Source: Actinoalloteichus hymeniacidonis (GTDB lineage: Bacteria > Actinomycetota > Actinomycetes > Mycobacteriales > Pseudonocardiaceae). Taken from it: a stretch of DNA of 64,000 nt. The stretch covers positions 6,200,001 through 6,264,000 of the forward strand of contig NZ_JACHIS010000001.1 in the NCBI RefSeq assembly GCF_014203365.1, given 5' to 3'. The translations under genes were made by a program, and so were the position numbers. How positions within the stretch are numbered: the first letter of the stretch is position 1; each line of letters begins with the position of its first letter. Positions 46,501 to 56,200 of the stretch are shown here, piece by piece. Below the pieces are notes generated by a model. It worked only from the letters and a program-made list of their open reading frames with translations, had not been told where the DNA came from and searched no databases.

Positions 46501-47308
46501 TCACCTCGCTGCCCGGCTCGATCAGATTCTCGGCTCCGACCGCGTTGTGCGCCAGGTCGGGATGATCGGGGTCGTATCCGGTATCCAGTACCGCGACCCG
46601 CACCCCCTCGCCGGTGAATCCGGCGTCCCAGGCCGATGGGGCACCGACCAGGCCGACACTCTCGTCGAGCGAGGGTTGCAACCGCTGGTTCAGCCATACC
46701 TTCTCGACCGGCCCCGCTGCTGCGGAGAACTCGTCGGACTCGGGCTCGCCCGCGACCAGCTCGGACCAGAAGTCGACGGCCTCGGCCTTGTCCACGGCCA
46801 GCGCGGTGACGCCGAGGTCGGGAAGCGTTCGAGTCACGTCCGCCCCGGCAGGGTCGTCCGCGAAGGTACGCACTCCCGTCTCCGAGGCGGAGAGCAACGA
46901 GACGGAGTCGGTATTCGCGTCGCCGAACCCCTGTTCGGCAAGCAGTGAGACGTTGAACAACGCCTCGTCCACCCGATCCGCCCGCAGCATTCCGAGGGCA
47001 TCCGACGGGTAGACGAAGTGCTCGCCGTTGCGCTGCGACCGGACGAAGTCGACGGTCTCGCGCCCCCGTCCTGGCTCGACGCCTGCCACCTGGACGGTCC
47101 CGTCGGGGGCGGTACGAATCGTGACCCGGTCACCGGTGACCAGCGTGAGGGTGCCTGGTGTCCCGGCTCCAGAGTTCCCGGACGGCGCCGATTCATCCGA
47201 CTGCGCCAGCGAAGCCGACGAGGACACCGTCACCCCCGCCAACCCTAAGAACACGGCAACCGCCGTCAGCACCGCCGAAGGCGGTCTCCAAGATCGTCTT
47301 GCGTGCAT
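43544..47308 (-). CDS. Secreted subtilisin-like serine protease (S8)
   Basis: A 1254-residue secreted protease. A Sec signal peptide (MHARRSWRPPSAVLTAVAVF...) is followed by a propeptide and the S8 catalytic domain (about 220-500): Asp in VAVLDTGYD, His in DGHGTHVAATI, Asn in FVIAAGNFGAD and Ser in MSGTSMAAPHVAG. The large C-terminal part (about 520-1254) is beta-rich, with VTMPVTLHNDGPEPVEL-type fibronectin-like units, probably for substrate or surface binding. ATG at 47308 is set by AGGAG five to six bases upstream; the GTG at 47314 would overlap it. Confidence 0.93.
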   Translation of the reverse strand: MHARRSWRPPSAVLTAVAVFLGLAGVTVSSSASLAQSDESAPSGNSGAGTPGTLTLVTGDRVTIRTAPDGTVQVAGVEPGRGRETVDFVRSQRNGEHFVYPSDALGMLRADRVDEALFNVSLLAEQGFGDANTDSVSLLSASETGVRTFADDPAGADVTRTLPDLGVTALAVDKAEAVDFWSELVAGEPESDEFSAAAGPVEKVWLNQRLQPSLDESVGLVGAPSAWDAGFTGEGVRVAVLDTGYDPDHPDLAHNAVGAENLIEPGSEVTDPDGHGTHVAATIAGSGTASDGRYRGVAPDAELLHGTVCGIEGCPMDAILAGMQWAVDEQASVINMSLGGEPTDGSDPLSQAVDELTASSGVLFVIAAGNFGADFAVGSPGSADSALTVAASTKQDTLAEFSSRGPRVIDSALKPDIAAPGHDITAARSAGSQNGAPVDDQHIRMSGTSMAAPHVAGAAAILAQQHPDWSAAELKSALMSSAQPLDEVPFYGQGAGRLDLARAVEQPLRAEPASLSLGKAPFPAEAAEPVTMPVTLHNDGPEPVELDLGIDASGGGGTPEGLFDIDVSTITVPAQGTAEVSVTANFAASADTPGPKGARLVGTTVDGATVRVALGADIGAEEYSLDYSAIDRSGEPADRASVVVQNLETGASQWLDSGTLLPAGRYRVIAQVVDVGEVHGENLFTYLAQDVELDENGTVTLDARGGEPAEVQVDDPEQRLVASNFGTRLGVRSEPENGVPATLSGAVHPGRDFVVPSGPVDGLGMFADTFWERPVLTGMTNDAEPLVFDMNDMFPFGGINNPDARFIGELTAPIVDVGEAEDPTAVDVADAMALLTVPYLPVDDLETEARVTELVEAGAVAIILRYGSVTYDSAWGVPVLNANDHDDALTSRIAEGPTEFTITGREQGPASYVLHDETDGSGLPAGVHWSHDTADLARVRMRIHAPASDIAVVSVAHFAETGDGLIGMEAFPYAPLEQDVYLTPGLEWFHNATISHDNQRPVGIHETVTTRYEAGSDYELDLFSGPYGVDLGVPHYDAVTGEPIPLAGRTGDDVRISLPVFQANSANGSIGMIEPWTNIGETVLTSDGMETGRTSTPGLGTFSVPGSDAEHRLSVQADRDLLGLRVGTGYRGDWVFRSGPVEGEPEVLPLIDLRYDMALSLLHTAPVGEDLTFGVTAGYQAGSTADASGVTELRAEFATDGQNWQDAVVTAAEQGWTVTVPGQQAGSVSLRVHAADEGAGNSYTETLIAAYEVR

Positions 47309-47959
47309 GCACACTCCTGACAGTTCGCCCGATCGACCGAGCCGATCGCGGACTGCCGGTAGTACGCGGAGTGCACCGTCAAGGTTGCATCACCGATATT
47401 CATCCGAGTGCGATGACCCGTCGCTTCCACGCGGCAGGCTCCGAGGTCTTCTCCGCGATCGCCGCCGACCAGGCAACGTGCATCGGCGGCCGTGCGTCTC
47501 GGAAGCGGCGCCGGTGACCGGGCGGTCAACCTCTGACGCCTGGCGCAGAGCACAGCCAGGTCGGAGCGGGTGGCCGACGACAGGGTCGATCGACGTGTCG
47601 ACCTCAGTCCCGGCGCAACGAATGGCGGTCGAGGTGCCGTCACGGGTTCGCTCTAATCTACGAGATCAGGCTAGCGTCGGTTTTTCCTCCGGCGTGAATC
47701 GCGAATCAGCCTGGTTGTCGGCTCGCGATGCGGACCGCCCGAAATGCCATCGGTCCGCATCGTTCGTTTTCCCCGCAGGGATTGCCGCCCGCACCGTGTC
47801 CACCGCTAGTCCCCTCCTCGCACCGGGCGCCGATGCCACCTCGGCTGCGGACCGATAACGAAGGCGAACCGGTTGATACGTGATCCGGTGGTAAGGCCGC
47901 CCGCGTTGCTAGCGTCCCGCCGTTCAGCCGTCCGCATCCGAACTGGAGGTGCTCCGCAG
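47309..47959. other. Long divergent intergenic region
   Basis: The 651 bases between protease and acyltransferase hold no reading frame with a ribosome site or family resemblance. The only clear structure is a 12-bp hairpin at 47726-47762 with a T-rich tail. Promoters of both neighbours must lie here, and the hairpin could end a short unrecognised RNA starting near 47.3-47.6 kb. Confidence 0.6.
47726..47772 (+). terminator. Terminator-like hairpin in a region without gene
   Basis: CGATGCGGACCG and its exact complement are separated by 13 bases and followed by TTCGTTTTCC. By shape it is an intrinsic terminator reading rightward, but no gene precedes it on that strand for over 400 bp. It may end a small RNA or be a leftover of a lost gene. 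Confidence 0.5.
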
Positions 47960-49294
47960 GTGACCAGCCGAGGATCGGGATCGCCTGTCGGAGTATCCGA
48001 GAAACCAGCACGTCGTTACCTGTACGGGTTGGATCTGCTTCGGGTGATCGCCACCATGCTCATCCTCTTCCGCCACCTCGCGGGTTGGGTGGCAAGCAAC
48101 CACCCCGATGACTGGTTGGCGGGCGCCCTCGTCAACGGCTTACTCGCGGAGCCGCTGAGCCTGAACACGAACCTCGGCATGATGGGCCTGACCACGCTGT
48201 TCCTGATCAGCGGACTGGTCGTCACCTATGTGACGGCCAAGGAGGAGCCCGGCCAGTTCCTGTTACGTCGGATGGCCCGGCTGTTGCCCGCATTCTGGGT
48301 GACGGTGCTCGTGTTCTGGATACTGATCATGGTCGGTGTCTCGCGGGGTGCGAATCAGGATCTGCTGTCGCTGGCCATGAACATCGGCTTCATCGGCTTC
48401 GTCGGGCCGCTGGTGCTCGCGGTGACCTGGACCCTGAGCATCCAGCTGACCTTCTACTTCTTCACCGCGGCCACCCTGCGGATCGGCCGCAGCCATGCCT
48501 GGTTACCGCCCGTGCTGGGCGCGGTCGCCATCTGGTTCGTGCTCCTGATCGTGACGGACACCAATGTGGATCCCGCCCACCAGATCCGCACCATCGCGAC
48601 CTACCTGCCGGTGTTGTTCATCGGCCAGCTCATCTCGCTGTGGGCAGCACAACGGCTGGCCGCGCGGACCGCCATCGCGCTCGGCCTCGGTCATGGCCTG
48701 CTCTTCGTCTGGGCGGGGATGAATCACGAGTCGATGCCATCGGGCGCCGCCACCGAACGCACCCTGCTGCTGGTCGTGCTGATCACCCTGCTGCTGTTGG
48801 GCGCCAAGGGACGTTTCGTCCGATCCAAGTGGATCGCCGCGCTGGCCAAGCGCAGCTATGCGATCTATCTGGTGCACCTCAACGTCAGCTACCCGGTGCT
48901 GCGGGCCACGGTGGCCGAGTTGGGCCTGACCCTGGGCATGATCATCGCGCTGCTCGCCGTCGCCGTCGTCACCGAGTTGCTCTACCGCTTCGTCGAGGTA
49001 CCGGTCTACAACCGATTCCGTCGATGGGAATCCGCACGGGCGGCCCGCCGGGCGGGTGCCGAGCAATCCCAGCGGGCAACGGCATCGGCATCGGCGCCGC
49101 CCGCGATCGGATCGGCTGGCACCACGACCGACGTGCAGTCGGACGCTGATCGTCGTCTGCCGTCGTTGGAACCGGTGATCGTGGTGTCGACCGCCGAGCA
49201 GGCGATGCCGATGGCGGTGTCATCGGATCAAGCAGGCACCCGGACCCCGTCCGACCGCTCCGAGCCGATCGCAGGCGATAACTCGTCGAACTGA
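47960..49294 (+). CDS. Acyltransferase-3 family membrane O-acyltransferase
   Basis: A 444-residue protein with about ten membrane helices. The first helix contains the conserved Arg and His (GLDLLRVIATMLILFRHLAG), essential in family members such as OafB that acetylate sugars of cell-surface glycans. TYLPVLFIGQLISLWAAQ recurs nearly identically in the acyltransferase at 58 kb, so they are paralogues. A disordered tail of about 90 residues follows the last helix. GTG at 47960 has GGAGG upstream. Three in-frame TTA codons (48140, 48263, 48503) are unusual. Confidence 0.88.
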   Translation: MTSRGSGSPVGVSEKPARRYLYGLDLLRVIATMLILFRHLAGWVASNHPDDWLAGALVNGLLAEPLSLNTNLGMMGLTTLFLISGLVVTYVTAKEEPGQFLLRRMARLLPAFWVTVLVFWILIMVGVSRGANQDLLSLAMNIGFIGFVGPLVLAVTWTLSIQLTFYFFTAATLRIGRSHAWLPPVLGAVAIWFVLLIVTDTNVDPAHQIRTIATYLPVLFIGQLISLWAAQRLAARTAIALGLGHGLLFVWAGMNHESMPSGAATERTLLLVVLITLLLLGAKGRFVRSKWIAALAKRSYAIYLVHLNVSYPVLRATVAELGLTLGMIIALLAVAVVTELLYRFVEVPVYNRFRRWESARAARRAGAEQSQRATASASAPPAIGSAGTTTDVQSDADRRLPSLEPVIVVSTAEQAMPMAVSSDQAGTRTPSDRSEPIAGDNSSN

Positions 49295-49334
49295 TCGGCC
49301 CGGCCGAGACCGCTCCCGCCTCGGAGGCCTCGAC

Positions 49335-49994
49335 TCAGGCGCCGAGGCCGACCGGGCACGACACGCCCGTGCCGCCGATTCCGCAGTAGCCGCCGGGGTT
49401 CTTGGCGTCGCTCAGGTACTGCTGGTGGTATTCCTCGGCGTAGTAGAAGTGGTCCAGCGGGGCGATCTCGGTGGTGATCTGGCCGTGGCCTGCCGAGGTC
49501 AGCGCGGGCTGGTACTCGTCGCGGCTCGCGATCGCCGCCGCGCGCTGTGCGTCGTCGGTGGTGTAGATCGCCGATCGATACTGCGTGCCGACGTCGTTGC
49601 CCTGTCGCATTCCCTGGGTCGGGTCGTGCCCTTCCCAGAACACGCGAAGCAGTTCGGGCAACGAGATCGCCTTCGAATCGAAGACGACCAAGACCACTTC
49701 GGTATGCCCGGTCCGACCGCTGCAGACCTCTTCGTAAGTCGGGTTAGGCGTACTGCCGCCCGCATAACCGACCGCAGTCGACCAGACACCGTCGGTCTGC
49801 CAAAAGATGCGTTCCGCTCCCCAGAAACAACCCATACCGAACACCACGGTGCTCATCCCCGTCGGGAACGGACCGACGATCGTCCGATCCGGAAACACGG
49901 TGTGCCGCCCGGAGATAGTCAACGGAGTGTCACGGCCCGGCAACGCCTGGTCAGAACGCACGATCTGCCCCTTGTCTCGACCGAACAACGCCAT
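49335..49994 (-). CDS. msrA: Peptide methionine sulfoxide reductase A
   Basis: A 219-residue repair enzyme reducing Met-S-sulfoxide. The active site [19 protein letters not shown] contains the nucleophile Cys; [29 protein letters not shown] and the C-terminal [13 protein letters not shown] with resolving Cys residues follow. The N-terminal extension of about 45 residues is typical of actinobacterial MsrA. Thioredoxin is the expected reductant. Convergent with the acyltransferase. Confidence 0.95.
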   Translation of the reverse strand: MALFGRDKGQIVRSDQALPGRDTPLTISGRHTVFPDRTIVGPFPTGMSTVVFGMGCFWGAERIFWQTDGVWSTAVGYAGGSTPNPTYEEVCSGRTGHTEVVLVVFDSKAISLPELLRVFWEGHDPTQGMRQGNDVGTQYRSAIYTTDDAQRAAAIASRDEYQPALTSAGHGQITTEIAPLDHFYYAEEYHQQYLSDAKNPGGYCGIGGTGVSCPVGLGA

Positions 49995-50296
49995 ATCATC
50001 ACTCTACTCATCCCGAGCCGCTCCGCCGTGCACCCTCGTGCACGCGGTCACCCCCTGAGCTGCTGTGATCTGTTCGGCTTTTTCGATCACCGTTGGTTGT
50101 CCGGCAAGAAAGAGCAGGGGTGCGGGATCGGCTCTCGACAACCGGCGATCCGCTGGACAAGATGATCCGAAACAGCGACAGATTGATCTCGATCACATCA
50201 CAACGCCGCCTGCTTATATCGAAGTTTGAATAGGCGATGAACAACCCGGGGCGTTTCGCCATACAGGTTCCCCGGAAGCAGCGAAGGAGCAACATC
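49995..50296. other. Divergent intergenic region between msrA and the SHOCT-like gene
   Basis: The 302 bases contain no supported gene. GTGCACCCTCGTGCAC near 50020 is an imperfect inverted repeat that could be an operator or the start of the msrA leader. Nothing else stands out. Confidence 0.4.
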
Positions 50297-51712
50297 ATGA
50301 CCTGGCAGGACGAGTTGCGCAGACTCGATACCGCTCTCGCTGCAGGCGACATCTCGCAGAGCGAGCATCAGGAACAACGAGACGCGGTCCTGTCGATTGC
50401 GGCGGGAAGTAGAGCGGGCTCCCCCTTCGACACCCAGCTGACACTCCGAAATCAGCCGATTTCCGCTATCAAGGCCAACACGGCAGCAGCCGACCAGCTG
50501 GATCCCGCCAGCCCGGCGCCCGTGATGGCGGCAGCCGACGAGCCGACTCCGACCGCGCCTGCCGAGACCGATGGCGACACACCATCCGCTGCCGAGTCCG
50601 TCGCGCCCGAAGCCGAGCAGAAGACCGCCGAGCAGCCTTCCGCCGAGCAGAAGACCGTCGAGCAGGGGGCCACGGAGCAGCCGACGACGGAGGCGGGGGA
50701 GAAAGCCGACTCGACGCCCAAGCCCGCTGCCGAGCCGCCGCCCGCCGAGACCACCTCGGTCACCCCGCTGCCGGCCGGCCCGCCCACGATGACCACGCCG
50801 CCCACCTCTGCCGATTCCAGCTCTGTCTCCACGACGACGGGAGTGCCCATGGCCGGTTCCACCGCACCGACGTCGAAGCAGGGCACCACCGACGAATCGG
50901 CGGACGCGGGCGGCCAGACCCTGGGTGCCCGCCTCGGCGCGGTCATGCAGGACCACCCGAACGTCCATCAGAGCGATCAGGATTCGCTGCCGCTGCCGAT
51001 GACGACCGACACCATGGCCCGGCCCGGGCCCTATGCGGGCCGCGCCGAGGAGGTCTTCAACGCGCAGAGCGCCCGGCCACGACGCAAGCTCGTGCTCCCC
51101 ATCGTACTGACGGTGCTGCTGCTGGCGGTGATCGCCGCAGGCGTCGTCTGGTTCATGTCCAACCAATCGACGGCGGACGACACCCAACAGGACGTCAACC
51201 AGAGCCAACCGCAGGACAACGCGCCGCCGCCCGCAGCAGGCGATCAGCCCACGCTGCCCACCCTGCCCGGCGAACCGGTGCCCCATCCGGAGGCGATGAG
51301 CCGGGACGCGGCGGTGACCGCGGGCGTGCTCGGTGAGACCGAGGCCGAGGTGTTCGGCGAGCACGACGTCACCGAGATCCTGTTCCGTGGTTCGGCGGAT
51401 GCGGGCAACTCCTTCGGGGTCCTCGTCGGCGTCGCACCCTCCGAGGACGCGGCACTGGCCAGCGCCGAGGCATTGGCCTTCGGGCAGACCGAACTCGGTC
51501 TTGAAGCGGTTGCGATGGAGGAACTTCCCGGTCAGGTTCGCGTCTTCGAACAGGTCGGCGAGGAGCAGAGCATCTACCGCGCCGTCTACGTCTCGGGCGT
51601 GCACGTCGTCCGCCTCGGGGTCGCCGGTCCGACGAACAACGAAGCGGCACCGGTGGATGCCGCGTTCCGCACCCTCGCCGACGAGACGTTGCAGACACTG
51701 GAGCAGAATTAG
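50297..51712 (+). CDS. Membrane-anchored protein with SHOCT-like N-terminus (1)
   Basis: A 471-residue protein. It opens with MTWQDELRRLDTALAAGDIS and HQEQRDAVL, a short SHOCT-like motif, then a long Ala/Glu/Pro/Thr-rich disordered stretch (about 60-260) with EQKT repeats, one membrane helix (about 275-295, VLPIVLTVLLLAVIAAGVVW) and an extracellular domain of about 150 residues. The disordered stretch is cytoplasmic. The next gene shares the same plan. Function unknown; GGAG before the ATG. Confidence 0.78.
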   Translation: MTWQDELRRLDTALAAGDISQSEHQEQRDAVLSIAAGSRAGSPFDTQLTLRNQPISAIKANTAAADQLDPASPAPVMAAADEPTPTAPAETDGDTPSAAESVAPEAEQKTAEQPSAEQKTVEQGATEQPTTEAGEKADSTPKPAAEPPPAETTSVTPLPAGPPTMTTPPTSADSSSVSTTTGVPMAGSTAPTSKQGTTDESADAGGQTLGARLGAVMQDHPNVHQSDQDSLPLPMTTDTMARPGPYAGRAEEVFNAQSARPRRKLVLPIVLTVLLLAVIAAGVVWFMSNQSTADDTQQDVNQSQPQDNAPPPAAGDQPTLPTLPGEPVPHPEAMSRDAAVTAGVLGETEAEVFGEHDVTEILFRGSADAGNSFGVLVGVAPSEDAALASAEALAFGQTELGLEAVAMEELPGQVRVFEQVGEEQSIYRAVYVSGVHVVRLGVAGPTNNEAAPVDAAFRTLADETLQTLEQN

Positions 51713-51988
51713 CCGACGTCCTCGCCTATCGCCTTCGAGTGGCCCGCATCGGACGTAACCGACCAAGCGCCCGGAGCGATACCCCTGCGTTGCTCCGGGG
51801 CGGAGTGGCTCCACCGCGAGCCATCCGCGAAGGCAGTCAGCACGATCGGCGCAGTGGCGCCGATGCACGCGGTCACCGCGAAGCGGGTGCTCATCACAGA
51901 TTGGTGACACCCGATCACAGCCTCATCGGACACTCGGTGGGGCGTGGACAATAGGCAGGCTTGACGTGTGAGGAAAGGGGGTGTCAGG

Positions 51989-53227
51989 GTGACCTGGCAG
52001 GAAGAGGCGCAGAAGCTGGACACGGATCTTGCGACGGGCCGGATCTCTGCCGAGGAATACCGCGCGCGCAGAGACCAGCTGCAGCCAGGCGGTCCATCGG
52101 GCACCACAGGCACCCCCCAGAGCACAGGCCGTGAGGCCCCCTCGTCGATGGAGTCGACTCAGTTGATAGGCCCCAATTCAGAGAACGAGCAACGGCAGGG
52201 CGGCGCTACCCCTCCGAGCGATGCAACCCAGGTAGTTCGCCATGATTGGCAACAACAACCCGGTGGTCAAGCAGGCCAGAGCGACGCCGACCGCACCCAG
52301 GTGGTGCGTGTCAACCAGCCGCCGCAGGGCGGTTATCCGCAGCAGCCGCAGGGCTACCCCGGCCAGCAGCCGCCGCCATCGCCCCCCGGTGGGTTCCCGC
52401 AGGGCGGCGGTTATCCCCCGCCCCCTGGTGGTGTGACCCAACCGCCGTGGGCAGGAGGCGACAGCCAACCGCCGTGGGCGGGCTCCGATCTACCCCCGCT
52501 GCCGAGCAACTCCTCGGACAACTGGATCCGGCAGGGTCCGGAGGCCTTCGAGAGCGATGGCGGCGGCAAGGGTCCGAAGATCGCAGGGATCATCGTGGCC
52601 GTCGTCGTGGTGATCGGTCTCGCCGTCGGCGCCTTCTTCCTGTTCGGCAACAGCTCGAACGAGCCAGAGGCCAGCGGCGGCACCACGCAGGGCGATGGCG
52701 ATAACTCCGGCGGCGGTGGTAACGACGCGACGGAGGAACCCGAGCCGCCGCGCGACCCGATGCTGCCCGCCGACATCGGCGGTGCGCAGGAACTCGACAA
52801 GGCGCAGATCACCGACTACGCCGGGATCCAGGGCATCCGGACCCTGACCGAAGGCGAGGACGAGGCCTTCACCACCGGCGGCGCGACCGACGCCAGGGCC
52901 TTGGTCTCCAACTTCGAAGAGGACGGCACCCAGGTCGTCATGTTCGTCGTGCAGATGCCGGATGAAGAGGCGGCGGCCCAGACCCGCGACCAACTCGGGA
53001 CCCTGCAGGAGAACTACGGCCTCGAGATCCGCGATGGCGAGACCCCAGGCATCAACGAGGCGTGGAACGTGGCCGAGGACGGCGACGAGTCGATGGTCCG
53101 TGCGCACTACGTCAGCGAGGACCTGTTGGTCCGCATCCAGGTTCGCGGCGTGAGCGAGAGCACCGTCGTCGAACGGTACGAGGCAGTTCTCGAGGACCAG
53201 GTGGTGGCGCAGGTGCCGAATGAGTGA
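51989..53227 (+). CDS. Membrane-anchored protein with SHOCT-like N-terminus (2)
   Basis: A 412-residue protein related in layout to its upstream neighbour: TWQEEAQKLDTDLATGRISA and EEYRARRDQL at the start, a Pro/Gln/Gly-rich linker with TQVVR motifs and PPWAG repeats, one membrane helix (about 200-222) and an extracellular domain with an acidic Gly/Asp neck. GTG at 51989 is chosen for its ribosome site (AAAGGGGG); a GTG seven codons earlier is possible. TQVVR segments resemble phosphorylation sites read by FHA domains, an inference. Overlaps the glycosyltransferase gene by eight bases. Confidence 0.78.
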   Translation: MTWQEEAQKLDTDLATGRISAEEYRARRDQLQPGGPSGTTGTPQSTGREAPSSMESTQLIGPNSENEQRQGGATPPSDATQVVRHDWQQQPGGQAGQSDADRTQVVRVNQPPQGGYPQQPQGYPGQQPPPSPPGGFPQGGGYPPPPGGVTQPPWAGGDSQPPWAGSDLPPLPSNSSDNWIRQGPEAFESDGGGKGPKIAGIIVAVVVVIGLAVGAFFLFGNSSNEPEASGGTTQGDGDNSGGGGNDATEEPEPPRDPMLPADIGGAQELDKAQITDYAGIQGIRTLTEGEDEAFTTGGATDARALVSNFEEDGTQVVMFVVQMPDEEAAAQTRDQLGTLQENYGLEIRDGETPGINEAWNVAEDGDESMVRAHYVSEDLLVRIQVRGVSESTVVERYEAVLEDQVVAQVPNE

Positions 53228-56200
53228 TGGCGTGACCGCGGTCGCCTGCACGATCGTCGCGAAGAACTATCTCCCCGCCGCGCGTGTACTGGCGCAGTCG
53301 TTCCGCGAACACCATCCCGAGCACGAATTCGTGATCGCGGTGATCGACCGGGAACACGGCGAGGAGCAGGACGAGCACGCCACGATCGTCGGACCGGACT
53401 GGTTCGGGATCACCGACGAGGACTATCTGCGGATGGCCACCTCGTACACGGTGATGGAGCTGGCCACCGCGGTGAAGCCCTATCTCCTGCGCACGCTGCG
53501 GGAGCGGGCGGACGTCGCCATCTACCTCGACCCCGATATCCAGGTCTTCAGCCCGTTCGGCGAGGTCGTCGAGCACGCGTCGACGAAGTCGATCGTGCTC
53601 ACGCCGCACACTCTGGAGCCGATCCCGCAGGATGGCCTGGAACCCGATGACGCCGTCATCATGGGCACCGGGATCTACAACCTCGGTTTCATCGCGGTCG
53701 GCGCGGGCTCCGAGGGCTTCCTGGACTTCTGGGCTTCCCGGCTTCGCCACGACGCGATCGCCGCGCCGGAACAGCAGTTGTTCACCGACCAGCGCTGGGT
53801 GGATCAGGCGCCCGCGTTGTTCCCGCACTACATCTGGCGGGATCCGGGCCTCAACGTCGCGTACTGGAATGTCTGGCAGCGGCCCATCGAGCAGACCTCG
53901 ACCGGTGGCTGGACCGCCGCCGGTCGGCCGCTGCGGTTCTTCCACTTCAGCGGCTACCGGCCGGAGAAGCCCTGGCTGTTGACGTTCCACTGCGCCCGCA
54001 AACCCCGCACCCTGCTCTCCGACCACCCCGCGTTGCGGGCGCTGTGCGACGGCTACGGGCAGGCATTGCTGTCGGCCGGTTACGCGGACTCCGTGGAGTC
54101 GGTGCCCTATCGCTACAACACGCTCGCGGACGACACTCGCATCACGCCGATCATGCGGCGGGTGTTCCGGGCGGGCTGGATCAAGTCCGAACGCGCCAAG
54201 AAGAAGCCGCCGCCCGCGCCGCCGCACGCCTTCGGTGTCGACGGTGGGCAGGCCTTCCGCGACTGGCTGACCGCGCCCGACGATGCGCAGCAGGCCGCCG
54301 CCGGGCTCAGCAGATGGACGATGGCGGTCTGGCAGAACAGACCGGACCTCCAGATCGCCTTCCCGCAGCCCTGGGGTGCCGACGCCGAGGGTTACCGACA
54401 CTGGTGCGTGAACTCGGGCGTTCAGGAGAAGCAGATCGCCCCGTGGGCCCTGCCGACGGCCGCGCCGAAGACCATCGCGCCGCTGGACCGGTTCGGCGTC
54501 AACCTGCTCGGCTACCTGACCGCCGAACTCGGGCTCGGCGAGATGGCTCGGATCGTGCACGACGCGATCAGCCACGCCGACATCCCGATCGCCGCCGTCG
54601 TCGAGGACGAGCTGGTCTCCAACCGGACCGACCTCGATGCCCCGGACACGCTGGGCGATCCCCGGTTCCCGGTCAGTCTGATCGCGGTCAACGCCGATCA
54701 GCTGCCCGCCGTGAGCTCCACCCATGCCGCCGCGGTCAAGGGCCGCTACCGCATCGGGTTGTGGGCCTGGGAGCTGGAGGAGTTCCCCGAGTCGCTGCAC
54801 GGCTCGTTCGACCTCGTCGACGAGATCTGGACGGTCAGCGAGTTCTGTCGGGAGGCGATCGCGCGGCACTCTCCGGTGCCGGTGCGCACGATCCCGGTTC
54901 CGGTACGCGACCCGGGTGCCCCGATTCGTCGGGACCGGGAAGAGGGCGAGAAGACCCGCTTCCTGTTCGCCTTCGACTTCAACAGCGTCGGCGAGCGGAA
55001 GAATCCTTGGGGCCTGGTGACGGCGTTCCAGCGTGCCTTCCCGGATCGCTCCGATGTGCAGCTCACCATCAAGGCCATCAACGCCGCCCTGCATCCCGAG
55101 GCGGCCGAACGGCTGCGCTCGGTGGTGCAGGCCGACGCGCGCATCGAGCTGTTGGAGCGCTACCTCCCGGTCGACGAGCTGCGCCAGCTCTACGCGGACA
55201 GCGACTGCTATGTGTCGCTGCACCGCAGTGAGGGTTTCGGGTTGACCGTCGCCGAGGCGATGATGTTGGAACTCCCGACCATCTCCACCGACTATTCGAG
55301 CACCACCGAGTTCCTGAACTCGGAGTTCGGTTGGCCTATTCCGCACACGATGACCACGGTCGGACCGCGTTGCGAGCCGTATCAGGCATCGGCGATCTGG
55401 GCCGAGCCCGATCTGGACGCCGCGGCCAAGGCGATGCGCGAGGTCGCCGACGATCCGGCGGAGGGCCGTCGACGGGGTCGTGCCGCACGGGCCCACCTGC
55501 TTCGGACCCGCAACCTCGACATCACGGCCACGTGGATGCGGGAACAGCTCGAACGGGCCTACGCCAGTTGGCAGGGCCGGGGAGACGAACCGGAGAAGCC
55601 CACCGAGAAGACCAGTCCGATGGAACCGTTGCGGCAGGCCCGCGAGGCATTGCGCTGGCGGGCCGACACCGAGATGCCCTCGCGTAATCCGCTGGCTCCC
55701 GCCATGCGGCGCGCGGTGCTTCGGGCGGTCGACCACTACGACGTCCACCAGCGTCGGGTCCTCGGCGCGGTGACCGACGGCGTCGAGAGCAGCCTGCAGG
55801 CCGCACACGACCGGATCGACGACCTCACGGGTCGGATCGCCGAGCTGCACCAGCGGCAGGTCGTCGACGTCGACGAGATCAAGACCGAGGTTCGGACGGT
55901 CGCCACTCGCATCGGTGAAGCCCGGCGGGATCAGGACGAGGTCCTGAATCGGCTGGAGACGAAGCTGGACCGGCAGATCGTCGAGTCCGAGCAGATGTGG
56001 GCCGATCACGGGACGACCCAGGCTGGGCATACCGAGGAACTGGAGGGACTGCGCAAGCGCGTCGAGGCGAGCAGCGAACAGCAGTTCGCCATGTTCACCG
56101 AGCGGGATCAGCGTGCCGACCACCTGGACATCGAACTCGCCCAGGCCCAGCGCGACCTGGAGGCACTGCACGCGCTCATCGCGGCCCGGCACACCGAGAT

